Positions 27,463 to 33,880 of a stretch of DNA of 33,880 nucleotides are shown here, in pieces. Made by a program: the position numbers and the translations under genes. The notes under the pieces are model-generated. The model was not told the origin of the DNA and did not search any database. It saw only the letters and a list, made by a program, of their open reading frames with translations. The stretch is taken from the NCBI GenBank assembly GCA_945883115.1, contig CAMCXA010000024.1, positions 1 through 33,880 on the forward strand. Direction: 5' to 3'. The first letter of the stretch is position 1; each line of letters starts with the position of its first letter. This stretch comes from Alsobacter soli (GTDB lineage: Bacteria; Pseudomonadota; Alphaproteobacteria; Rhizobiales; Beijerinckiaceae).

Positions 27463-27498
27463 AATGCGAAACCTACTGTTCAGATAAATAAACCATAG

Positions 27499-27515
27499 TT
27501 TTGAGTAGTTCTAAA
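27499..27515 (-). promoter_or_regulatory. Irr box / iron control element relic of mbfA
   Basis: TTTTGAGTAGTTCTAAA on the plus strand matches the ICE consensus TTTAGAA-N3-TTCTAAA at 12 of 14 defined positions. It sits 37 bases upstream of the old mbfA start, the position from which Irr represses mbfA in rhizobia. The right arm is perfect; the left arm has two changes. Confidence 0.6.
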
Positions 27516-27583
27516 CTGATATTTTGATATGACTATCCGGGTCGCGAAACACGAGACAAAAATTGCTTATTTTCAGTTCATAA

Positions 27584-27601
27584 AAAGGCTGGCCAACCTT
27601 T
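27584..27601. promoter_or_regulatory. Near-perfect palindrome upstream of soxB
   Basis: AAAGGCTGGCCAACCTTT is an 18-bp palindrome with a single mismatched pair, centred about 88 bases before the soxB start. Location and symmetry suggest the operator that controls the sarcosine oxidase operon. The regulator is unknown; the LuxR-type gene downstream of the operon is one candidate, though its binding sites are usually different. Confidence 0.4.
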
Positions 27602-27680
27602 CAAGCCTTGCGGTGTCGTATCATCTCGTTCAATCATTACGTTGAAGCGAAATGAAGTGTTTCCGTTAGCAGGGTTCTAG

Positions 27681-28931
27681 ATGAAATATTCGATCTTCAG
27701 TCTCATCCATCAAGCTTTCCGGCAACAACAAGATTGGAAGCCAGCGTGGCGGGAGCCCGAGCCTAAGCGCGAATACGACATCATCATTATCGGTGGCGGG
27801 GGGCACGGTTTGGCTACAGCTTACTACCTCGCCAAAGAGCACGGATTGAGGAACATTGCCGTTGTTGAAAAGGGGTATATTGGCGGTGGTTCTGTCGGTC
27901 GAAATACCACGATTGTTAGATCAAATTATCAAGAACCTGGCAATATCCCGTTTTATGAATGGTCTCTCAAGCTTTGGGAGGGATTAGAACAAGACTTCAA
28001 CTACAATGCGATGATGAGCCAACGCGGCGTGCTCAACCTTTATCACTCAGACAGCCAGCGTGATGAGTACGCACGCAGGGGCAATGCCATGATGATGCAT
28101 GGGGTGAAAGCGGATTTACTTGACCGCGATGGTGTTAGGGCTCTGGTCCCTTTCCTCGATTTCGAAAATGGCCGATTTCCAATACAAGGTGGCTTACTCC
28201 AAAAGCGAGGGGGTACGGCTCGACACGATGCTGTTGCTTGGGGCTTCGCGCGAGGAGCAGATTCGCGTGGCGTCGACATATTGCAGAATACTGAAGTAAA
28301 GCAAATTCGTGTTGAAAATGGCCGTACCATTGGTGTTGAAACCAATCGCGGGTTCATAGCCGCAAAGAAAATTGGATTAGCCGCCGCGGGCAATACGACA
28401 CGCGTTGCAGAAACGGCAGGGCTACGACTACCGATTGAGAGCTACGTCCTTCAAGCATTCGTCACGGAGGCAATCAAACCCCTAATCCCCTGTGTTGTCA
28501 CTTTTGGAGGAGGGCATTTTTATATCAGCCAGTCTGATAAAGGGGGGCTTGTCTTCGGAGCCTCACTTGATGGCTATACATCCTATGCAGCACGCGGCAA
28601 TTTACCGGGAGTAGAGGACACAATTGAAGAAGCGATGGCAATCATGCCGGGCATCAGTCGCGTTCGGCTTCTACGTCATTGGGGAGGCATTATGGACATG
28701 TCGATGGACGGATCCCCCATCATTGACAAGACGCACATTGACGGCCTCTACCTTAATTGTGGTTGGTGTTATGGCGGCTTCAAGGCGACCCCGGGATCGG
28801 GTTGGTGTTTTGCTCATTTGATCGCAACGAATGAGACCCACCCGAACGCAAAAGCACTCAGGCTTGATCGCTTCGCCACAGGCCATGTTATTGATGAATC
28901 GGGCACTGGTGCCCAACCTAACCTGCATTAG
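27681..28931 (+). CDS. soxB: Sarcosine oxidase subunit beta
   Basis: A 416-residue SoxB, the catalytic subunit of heterotetrameric sarcosine oxidase. It oxidises sarcosine at a non-covalent FAD and passes electrons to a covalent FMN and then O2. The N-terminal MKYSIFSLIH and the dinucleotide-binding YDIIIIGGGGHGLATAYYLA (GxGxxG at about 38-43) are typical. His182 in TARHDAVAWG is the expected FMN attachment site (aligned from memory with His173 of the corynebacterial enzyme). The C-terminal MSMDGSPIIDKTHIDGLY and NCGWCYGGFKATPGSG complete the family pattern. Length is normal. soxD begins 12 bases downstream, the first of three tight junctions in soxBDAG. Confidence 0.96.
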   Translation: MKYSIFSLIHQAFRQQQDWKPAWREPEPKREYDIIIIGGGGHGLATAYYLAKEHGLRNIAVVEKGYIGGGSVGRNTTIVRSNYQEPGNIPFYEWSLKLWEGLEQDFNYNAMMSQRGVLNLYHSDSQRDEYARRGNAMMMHGVKADLLDRDGVRALVPFLDFENGRFPIQGGLLQKRGGTARHDAVAWGFARGADSRGVDILQNTEVKQIRVENGRTIGVETNRGFIAAKKIGLAAAGNTTRVAETAGLRLPIESYVLQAFVTEAIKPLIPCVVTFGGGHFYISQSDKGGLVFGASLDGYTSYAARGNLPGVEDTIEEAMAIMPGISRVRLLRHWGGIMDMSMDGSPIIDKTHIDGLYLNCGWCYGGFKATPGSGWCFAHLIATNETHPNAKALRLDRFATGHVIDESGTGAQPNLH

Positions 28932-28943
28932 GGGGCAACTACT

Positions 28944-29222
28944 ATGCGGATCAAGTGCCCCTATTGCGGCGAGCGCGACTCTCAGGAACTTTCCTTTCTC
29001 GGTCAGGCGGATCTGGTCCGTCCAGATCCAGACGGCACAGATGCTCAACAAGCATTTCACGATTACGTTCACATTCGTCCAAATCCCGCCGGTGTAAACC
29101 GAGAATTATGGCTTCACGCGCATGGCTGCCGATCTTGGATCATCGTCGAACGAAATACACTGACTCATGCCATTAGCAGCGTTGAATATGCGTCGCCACG
29201 TTTTCGGGAGAAGGCGCAATGA
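28944..29222 (+). CDS. soxD: Sarcosine oxidase subunit delta
   Basis: A 92-residue SoxD, the small zinc-binding subunit that stabilises the sarcosine oxidase complex. The zinc ligands are visible: Cys5 and Cys8 in IKCPYCGERD, and His58 and Cys62 in LWLHAHGCRSW, as in characterised delta subunits. Length is normal. The stop overlaps the soxA start in ATGA. Confidence 0.95.
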   Translation: MRIKCPYCGERDSQELSFLGQADLVRPDPDGTDAQQAFHDYVHIRPNPAGVNRELWLHAHGCRSWIIVERNTLTHAISSVEYASPRFREKAQ

Positions 29223-32188
29223 GCCAACCCAAATCAAATCGATTATCGACAGGTGGTATAATTGACCGAAACCACCCTCTCTCCTTCACCTTTGATGGCA
29301 GGAAGATGCAGGGTTTCAAGGGTGATACACTTGCATCAGCCCTGATCGCGAACGGAATACGGATCGTAGGTCGCTCTTTCAAATATCATCGCCCTCGCGG
29401 TATTCTCGGTTCCGGTTCCGAGGAACCAAATGCACTTGTTGAACTTCGAAGTGGCGCTCGTCGGGAACCGAACACGCGCGCGACAGTTGCGGAACTTTAT
29501 GAAGGACTTGAAGCACGAAGCCAGAATCGATGGCCTTCCCTTGCTTTCGACGTCATGGAAATTAACTCACTTTTCAGCCCGCTGTTCGGTGCTGGCTTTT
29601 ATTATAAAACCTTTATGTGGCCGAAATCATTTTGGGAAAGTGTCTACGAGCCAGCGATCAGACGTGCGGCAGGTTTGGGGCGTGCACCCGAAGGATTAGA
29701 TCCTGATCATTACGAGAAGGCATTTGCCCATTGCGATATTCTGATCATTGGTGGGGGGCCTGCCGGACTTTCGGCAGCGTTAGCCGCTGGCCGTTCGGGC
29801 GCGCGGGTCATCTTATGCGATGAAGGGCCTGTTCTCGGCGGTCGACTCTTGTCAGAACGCCGTTTCATCAATGATTTTCCGGCCGCAGAATGGGTTCGTT
29901 CGGTTGAAGCAGAACTGTCATCAATGGCAAATGTGACGCTTATGAGGCGTTCAACGGTTTTTGGCGTGTATGACCATGGCGTTTACGGTGTTATTGAGAG
30001 CGTAAACGACCATCTAGCAGAGCCTCCACCATATCAGCCACGTCAACGATCATGGCGTGTAATCGCCAAAAGAGCCGTACTCGCAGCGGGGTCAATTGAA
30101 CGTCCCATGTTATTCGGCAATAATGATCGACCGGGCGTGATGCTCGGATCGGCAGTCCGAACATATGTCAATCGTTTTGCAGCCTCGCCCGGTCATCGTA
30201 CCGTGGTGTTTACATCTTCAGATGACGGCCTTTCGACGGCTAGGGACCTTGAAGCTGCAGGTCTTAGCGTAGAGGCAGTTATTGACAGTAGACCTGGTCA
30301 TAACAGCCAGACAATGAATGGTGCTCCCATTTTTTCTGGAAGCCAGATCATCCGAACCTTTGGGTTGCGGGGCGTCCAAGCGGTTGAGGTTATCGACTCC
30401 TATGGCAATATTCGTTTGATCGATTGCGACTCAGTTGCCATGTCAAACGGCTGGAATCCTGCGGTACATCTCACATGCCACCTTGGTGGCAGGCCTCTAT
30501 GGAGTGATAAAAAGAACGCATTTGTTCCGGGCACACTCCCGGTTGGTCTCTCAGTTGCGGGTGCTGCTCAAGGCAACTTTACATTGAGTGAAGCACTTGA
30601 CGATGGGTTTAGACTTGGGACGCATGCTGCAGTCGAAATCGGCTTTAAAATGTCTGAACCGTCTTTACCTGGGACTGATCAGGAGGGCACTTCGCATGAA
30701 CCCCTATGGCGCTGCATCAAGGGAAAAGGCAAACGCTTTGTAGATTTCCAACATGACGTGACTGACACTGACATCGAACTTGCAAATCAAGAAGGATTTC
30801 GTTCTGTTGAGCACATGAAACGTTACACAACGTTGGGCATGGCAACGGATCAAGGAAAGACGTCAAATATTGCAGGATTGGCAATATTGGCCGAAGTGTC
30901 CGGCCGAAGCATGGACGAAGTTGGAACGACAATTTTTCGCCCGCCCTTCACACCCGTGGCATTAGGCTCACTTGCAGGCCATCACCGGGGACGTGAATTC
31001 AGACCAACCCGCTATACTCCCTCACATAAATGGGCGAGTGAACAGGGTGCAGTTTTTATGGAAACCGGCCTCTGGATGCGCGCGCAGTATTTCCCGACAA
31101 AAGAAACGCCGGATTGGTTTTCGGCAATGTGCCAAGAAGTTACTACGACGCGCGAACGCGTGGGTGTTTGCGATGTATCAACTCTCGGGAAAATCGATAT
31201 TCGAGGAAAGGATTCGGCAGCTTTTCTTGATCGCATTTACACTGGAACCTTCTCAACGGTGCCTATTGGCCGAGTGCGGTACGGTTTGATGATGCGGGAG
31301 GATGGTTTTGTGTTCGATGATGGAACCACGGCCCGGCTTGGAGAACATCATTATCTCATGACAACAACTACCGCTGGCGCAGGAAAGGTCATGGCGCATC
31401 TCGAGTTCTGCCACCAAGTTCTTTGGCCAGAGTTGGACGTCGCTTTCGTGTCAGTTACCGAGCAATGGGCTCAATTTTCAATCGCAGGCCCATATTCCCG
31501 CGACTTATTGAGAAAACTTGTTGATCCAAACTTTGACATTTCGAATGACGCCTTTCCCTATATGGCCGCCGCGACGGTCTCGATCTGCGGCGGAATTACT
31601 GCTCGTCTATTCCGAATATCATTCTCGGGTGAGATGGCCTTCGAGATAGGTGTCCCTAATCGCTATGGCGACGCCATGATCCGCGCAATTATGGCTGCGG
31701 GAGAAGCGTTTGGTATTGCGCCCTATGGTCTTGAAGCTCTTAGCGCCATGCGTATCGAAAAGGGGCATGTCGCGGGCCTCGAGCTTAACGGCCAGACAAC
31801 GCCACGCGATCTTGGCCTAGAAAAAATGGTTGCATCAAAAAAAGACTGTATTGGAAAAGAAATGTCCCGGCGACCTGCCATGCTCGAGCCGGATCGGCCT
31901 ATATTTGTTGGATTTAGGCCGTTGGCTCCAGCGACAAAACTAACGGGAGGCGCGCATTTCCTTGATATCGGCAGTGAGCCCTCGCTTGCAGCAGATCTTG
32001 GCCATATGACGTCTGTGACATTTTCTCCAACCCTGAATAGCTGGATCGGTCTCGGTTTCATTAAAAGTGGACGTGAGCGGATAGGTCAACGGGTTCGCGC
32101 TGTCGATTTTGTACGAAACTCCGACACATTGGTCGAAATATGTGACCCAATATTCTTTGATCGCGAAGGAGAACGGCTCCGTGCATGA
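29219..32188 (+). CDS. soxA: Sarcosine oxidase subunit alpha
   Basis: A 989-residue SoxA, which holds NAD+ and the tetrahydrofolate site, so that the methyl carbon of sarcosine leaves as 5,10-methylene-THF. Domains in order are an N-terminal ferredoxin-like fold without iron-sulfur cysteines (about 20-110, LSFTFDGRKMQGFKGDTLASAL, HRPRGILGSGSEEPNALVEL), an NAD-binding domain (about 172-480, HCDILIIGGGPAGLSAALAA), the SoxA A3 zinc/FMN-contact region (about 495-590), and a C-terminal GcvT-like folate domain (about 600-989, GVCDVSTLGKIDIRGKD, GLEALSAMRIEKGHV). No truncation is seen. It overlaps soxD by 4 bases and soxG by 8. Confidence 0.96.
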   Translation: MSQPKSNRLSTGGIIDRNHPLSFTFDGRKMQGFKGDTLASALIANGIRIVGRSFKYHRPRGILGSGSEEPNALVELRSGARREPNTRATVAELYEGLEARSQNRWPSLAFDVMEINSLFSPLFGAGFYYKTFMWPKSFWESVYEPAIRRAAGLGRAPEGLDPDHYEKAFAHCDILIIGGGPAGLSAALAAGRSGARVILCDEGPVLGGRLLSERRFINDFPAAEWVRSVEAELSSMANVTLMRRSTVFGVYDHGVYGVIESVNDHLAEPPPYQPRQRSWRVIAKRAVLAAGSIERPMLFGNNDRPGVMLGSAVRTYVNRFAASPGHRTVVFTSSDDGLSTARDLEAAGLSVEAVIDSRPGHNSQTMNGAPIFSGSQIIRTFGLRGVQAVEVIDSYGNIRLIDCDSVAMSNGWNPAVHLTCHLGGRPLWSDKKNAFVPGTLPVGLSVAGAAQGNFTLSEALDDGFRLGTHAAVEIGFKMSEPSLPGTDQEGTSHEPLWRCIKGKGKRFVDFQHDVTDTDIELANQEGFRSVEHMKRYTTLGMATDQGKTSNIAGLAILAEVSGRSMDEVGTTIFRPPFTPVALGSLAGHHRGREFRPTRYTPSHKWASEQGAVFMETGLWMRAQYFPTKETPDWFSAMCQEVTTTRERVGVCDVSTLGKIDIRGKDSAAFLDRIYTGTFSTVPIGRVRYGLMMREDGFVFDDGTTARLGEHHYLMTTTTAGAGKVMAHLEFCHQVLWPELDVAFVSVTEQWAQFSIAGPYSRDLLRKLVDPNFDISNDAFPYMAAATVSICGGITARLFRISFSGEMAFEIGVPNRYGDAMIRAIMAAGEAFGIAPYGLEALSAMRIEKGHVAGLELNGQTTPRDLGLEKMVASKKDCIGKEMSRRPAMLEPDRPIFVGFRPLAPATKLTGGAHFLDIGSEPSLAADLGHMTSVTFSPTLNSWIGLGFIKSGRERIGQRVRAVDFVRNSDTLVEICDPIFFDREGERLRA

Positions 32189-32786
32189 CAGCATCTTAAC
32201 ACCCCAAACAGCTCTAATGGGTTTGATTAATGCCGGACGTTATGGTCGGCAGGAAGGCGATGTCGGCATCAGAATCTCCGAGGTAAAAAACTTCTCACTC
32301 GCAAATATAACGGCGTTCAAAAATTGTCGAGAACCACTCGAAAAAGTAATCGACGAGTATTTAGGGCTTGATCTTCCAATTGGGCCGCAAAGAATAGAAA
32401 AAAATGGTTATGCGCTAATTGGACACGGTCCAGATCAATGGCTTGCTATTGGCTACGAAGAAAACTCAGCTAGTATCTTTGATAAACTCGAAAAAGCTTC
32501 CCGTGATTACGCGGCGATTGTAGATCAATCCGATGCACGGGCCATCATCCGACTTTCTGGACCGGACGCACGGAAGGCACTGGCGAAAGGAGTTTCTATA
32601 GACCTAGATCCGAGCGTCTTTCATACAAATTGCACGGCAACAACATTTGCGGCTGGCCTTTGGATCAATTTATGGCAAATTAATGATAGCCCCGCATATG
32701 AAATTTCTGTATTTAGGGGGTTTGGAGCGTCCTTAGCGTCGTGGATCAAAAGTTCCGCAGAGGAATTTGGTTACATTAACCAATAA
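32181..32786 (+). CDS. soxG: Sarcosine oxidase subunit gamma
   Basis: A 201-residue SoxG, the GcvT-like small subunit of sarcosine oxidase. The pattern DQSDARAIIRLSGPDARKALAKGVSIDL and the C-terminal FEISVFRGFGASLASWI-like block (here YEISVFRGFGASLASWI) mark the family. The GTG at 32181 is chosen because AAGGAG (32166-32171) lies 9 bases upstream and the coding sequence then starts inside the last codons of soxA, an 8-base overlap that suggests coupling. The base composition is already more A+T rich than that of soxA. It ends the operon. Confidence 0.9.
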   Translation: MHDSILTPQTALMGLINAGRYGRQEGDVGIRISEVKNFSLANITAFKNCREPLEKVIDEYLGLDLPIGPQRIEKNGYALIGHGPDQWLAIGYEENSASIFDKLEKASRDYAAIVDQSDARAIIRLSGPDARKALAKGVSIDLDPSVFHTNCTATTFAAGLWINLWQINDSPAYEISVFRGFGASLASWIKSSAEEFGYINQ

Positions 32787-32792
32787 AATAGC

Positions 32793-32808
32793 AAATTTTT
32801 AAAAATTT
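32793..32808. promoter_or_regulatory. AT-only palindrome between soxG and luxR
   Basis: AAATTTTTAAAAATTT is a perfect 16-bp palindrome directly after soxG, in a 130-base very A+T-rich gap (32787-32917). It could act in DNA bending, as part of a regulatory region for the LuxR-type gene, or as a weak bidirectional terminator. No GC-rich stem is present. Confidence 0.3.
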
Positions 32809-32917
32809 TTATATTTAAATTGATTCAAAAGAAATTATTTGCAAGACTTAATTGTGAGAAATTCAAATTTTCTTTTTAGTGCCTGAAATATCAAGCAAAT
32901 AGCATTTGGACAAGCCG

Positions 32918-33673
32918 ATGTATGATGCGAATATTTTCATAGATAGAAACGCGGATCGCTTTCATACGATTATTGACCGCTTCGATAACTTTCAGAAAGC
33001 GGAAGATATTCGGACGGTATTGCATGAGGCTGCCACAGCGTACGGATTGGAGCATATTGCTTACGCTGGGTTCAATATCCCTAACCAAAAGCGTCAAACT
33101 CCTTACCTTTCGGTTACCTATACCGATGAGTGGGTCAAACATTATACTGATCGGTCATACATTGAAATCGATCCTGTTATCTCTCAAGGAATGCGATCAA
33201 TTTTGCCGATTGATTGGAACGATGTTGATAGGACATCGAAAACCATTCGACAAATGTTTGACGAAGCCGAGCAAGCGGGTGTTGGCCGTCAGGGTATTTC
33301 GATTCCAGTACGGGGGCGCAATGGGGACAGAGCAATTTGTTGCCTGACCGCGAACATGAGAGATCATGAATGGAAGCTTCTTAAACGCCATTTTATGCGC
33401 GATTTTCAAGCATTATCGGTATACATTCACTATAGCGTCGTGAAATCAACAAATACTGATATGAAAGAGGTACCCCTCTCCAAGCGGGAATCACAATGTC
33501 TTTACTGGGCTGCATGTGGCAAAACAGCCGACGAAATAGCAATTATTCTAGGTCTCACGCGTCGAGGTGTACGATTTCATCTATCGAATTCGTTGATCAA
33601 GCTGGATGCTGTCAACATTGCCCAAGCTACCAGCAAAGCTATTGCGATGGAATTAATTAACCCACCAGAATAA
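32918..33673 (+). CDS. LuxR-family regulator with acyl-homoserine-lactone-binding domain
   Basis: A 251-residue quorum-sensing-type regulator. Residues 25-170 form the autoinducer-binding domain, and the residues that hold acyl-homoserine lactones in TraR are conserved with exact spacing: Trp72, Tyr76, Asp85-Pro86 and Trp100 (DEWVKHY, IEIDPVI, PIDWND). The C-terminal helix-turn-helix (about 186-248) reads LSKRESQCLYWAACGKTADEIAIILGL, then VRFHLSNSLIKL. No luxI-type synthase is in the window, so here it is a LuxR solo or its partner lies outside. The ATG at 32918 is used; a TTG at 32906 would add four residues. It follows soxG by 131 bases and precedes an insertion element. Confidence 0.92.
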   Translation: MYDANIFIDRNADRFHTIIDRFDNFQKAEDIRTVLHEAATAYGLEHIAYAGFNIPNQKRQTPYLSVTYTDEWVKHYTDRSYIEIDPVISQGMRSILPIDWNDVDRTSKTIRQMFDEAEQAGVGRQGISIPVRGRNGDRAICCLTANMRDHEWKLLKRHFMRDFQALSVYIHYSVVKSTNTDMKEVPLSKRESQCLYWAACGKTADEIAIILGLTRRGVRFHLSNSLIKLDAVNIAQATSKAIAMELINPPE

Positions 33674-33732
33674 CCTGATTCTTGACGTAAAGATACCGTC
33701 ACATTGAACGGGTTTTTGAAATAAAAATTTAA

Positions 33733-33751
33733 GGGGCTGGCCTAGATAGGG
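33733..33751 (-). repeat. Candidate terminal inverted repeat of IS1595-family element
   Basis: GGGGCTGGCCTAGATAGGG begins 59 bases after the luxR stop and runs directly up to the transposase stop codon, the position expected for the end of such an element. The other end is outside the window, so neither the repeat nor a target duplication can be confirmed. Confidence 0.45.
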
Positions 33752-33880
33752 TTACAGTATTGTGAGATTATTCCATTTAAGGAGTGCGGCCAAGAGGTTG
33801 CTGGCAGGGCGATGATTGAACCGCCATTCGCATTCTTTCAGGAACAGATAGAAGTGCTGTTTAGGCACGCCGTTGTAACG
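33752..33880 (-). mobile_element. 3' end of an IS1595-family transposase (cut by window edge)
   Basis: The minus strand is open from the window edge for 42 codons to a TAA at 33754-33752. The translation RYNGVPKQHFYLFLKECEW followed by RFNHRPASNLLAALLKW is the C-terminus of IS1595/ISXO2-type DDE transposases (HFYLFLKECEWRFN block). The catalytic domain and start lie beyond the right end. Its end, close to luxR, marks an insertion boundary of the accessory region. Whether the element is intact cannot be judged here. Confidence 0.7.

Noticed and set aside
32787-32917. Rho-independent terminator after soxG
   Set aside because: The repeats are pure A/T with no GC-rich stem, so a conventional terminator is not supported.

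Overview
The window looks like a chromosomal segment of an alphaproteobacterium, most likely Hyphomicrobiales. The evidence is GC-rich housekeeping genes in characteristic alphaproteobacterial neighbourhoods: uvrC-pgsA-moaD-moaE; DUF1285-CoA pyrophosphatase-DUF6111-cca; and moxR-DUF58-BatA/DUF4159-GATase-like. An Irr-type iron control element in front of an mbfA relic points the same way. No rRNA, tRNA or CRISPR array was seen.

Left part (1-20.3 kb, GC-rich, mostly core): an MFS transporter; a BrnT/BrnA toxin-antitoxin pair with a readable promoter; moaE, moaD, pgsA and uvrC on the minus strand; an M24-fold hydrolase whose metal-binding positions look altered; prs; a VapBC pair; then two plus-strand operons. 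The first of these is DUF1285, Nudix, DUF6111 and cca, joined by 4-nt start/stop overlaps. The second is a MoxR ATPase with three partner proteins of the envelope/aerotolerance type. A GNAT acetyltransferase and an enolase-superfamily enzyme follow.

Right part (20.3-33.9 kb, clearly richer in A+T, accessory in character): a minus-strand operon of bmt (betaine-homocysteine methyltransferase type), an ASKHA corrinoid-reactivation ATPase without its usual N-terminal ferredoxin domain, and a non-pyrrolysine MttB/MtgB-family methyltransferase. Next come a conserved membrane protein, a metallophosphoesterase, and a dead mbfA (membrane-bound ferritin/iron exporter) with five in-frame stops and one frameshift that still carries a near-consensus Irr box. 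A complete heterotetrameric sarcosine oxidase operon (soxBDAG), a LuxR-type regulator with an intact acyl-homoserine-lactone pocket but no luxI here, and the end of an IS1595-family element close the window.

Taken together, the right part reads as a methylated-amine/one-carbon module. The MttB-like enzyme would remove a methyl group from a quaternary amine, the ASKHA protein would keep the cobalamin carrier active, Bmt could pass the methyl to homocysteine, and sarcosine oxidase would finish demethylation to glycine with methylene-THF. The corrinoid carrier protein and a dimethylglycine-demethylating enzyme are not encoded in the window, so the pathway is an inference.
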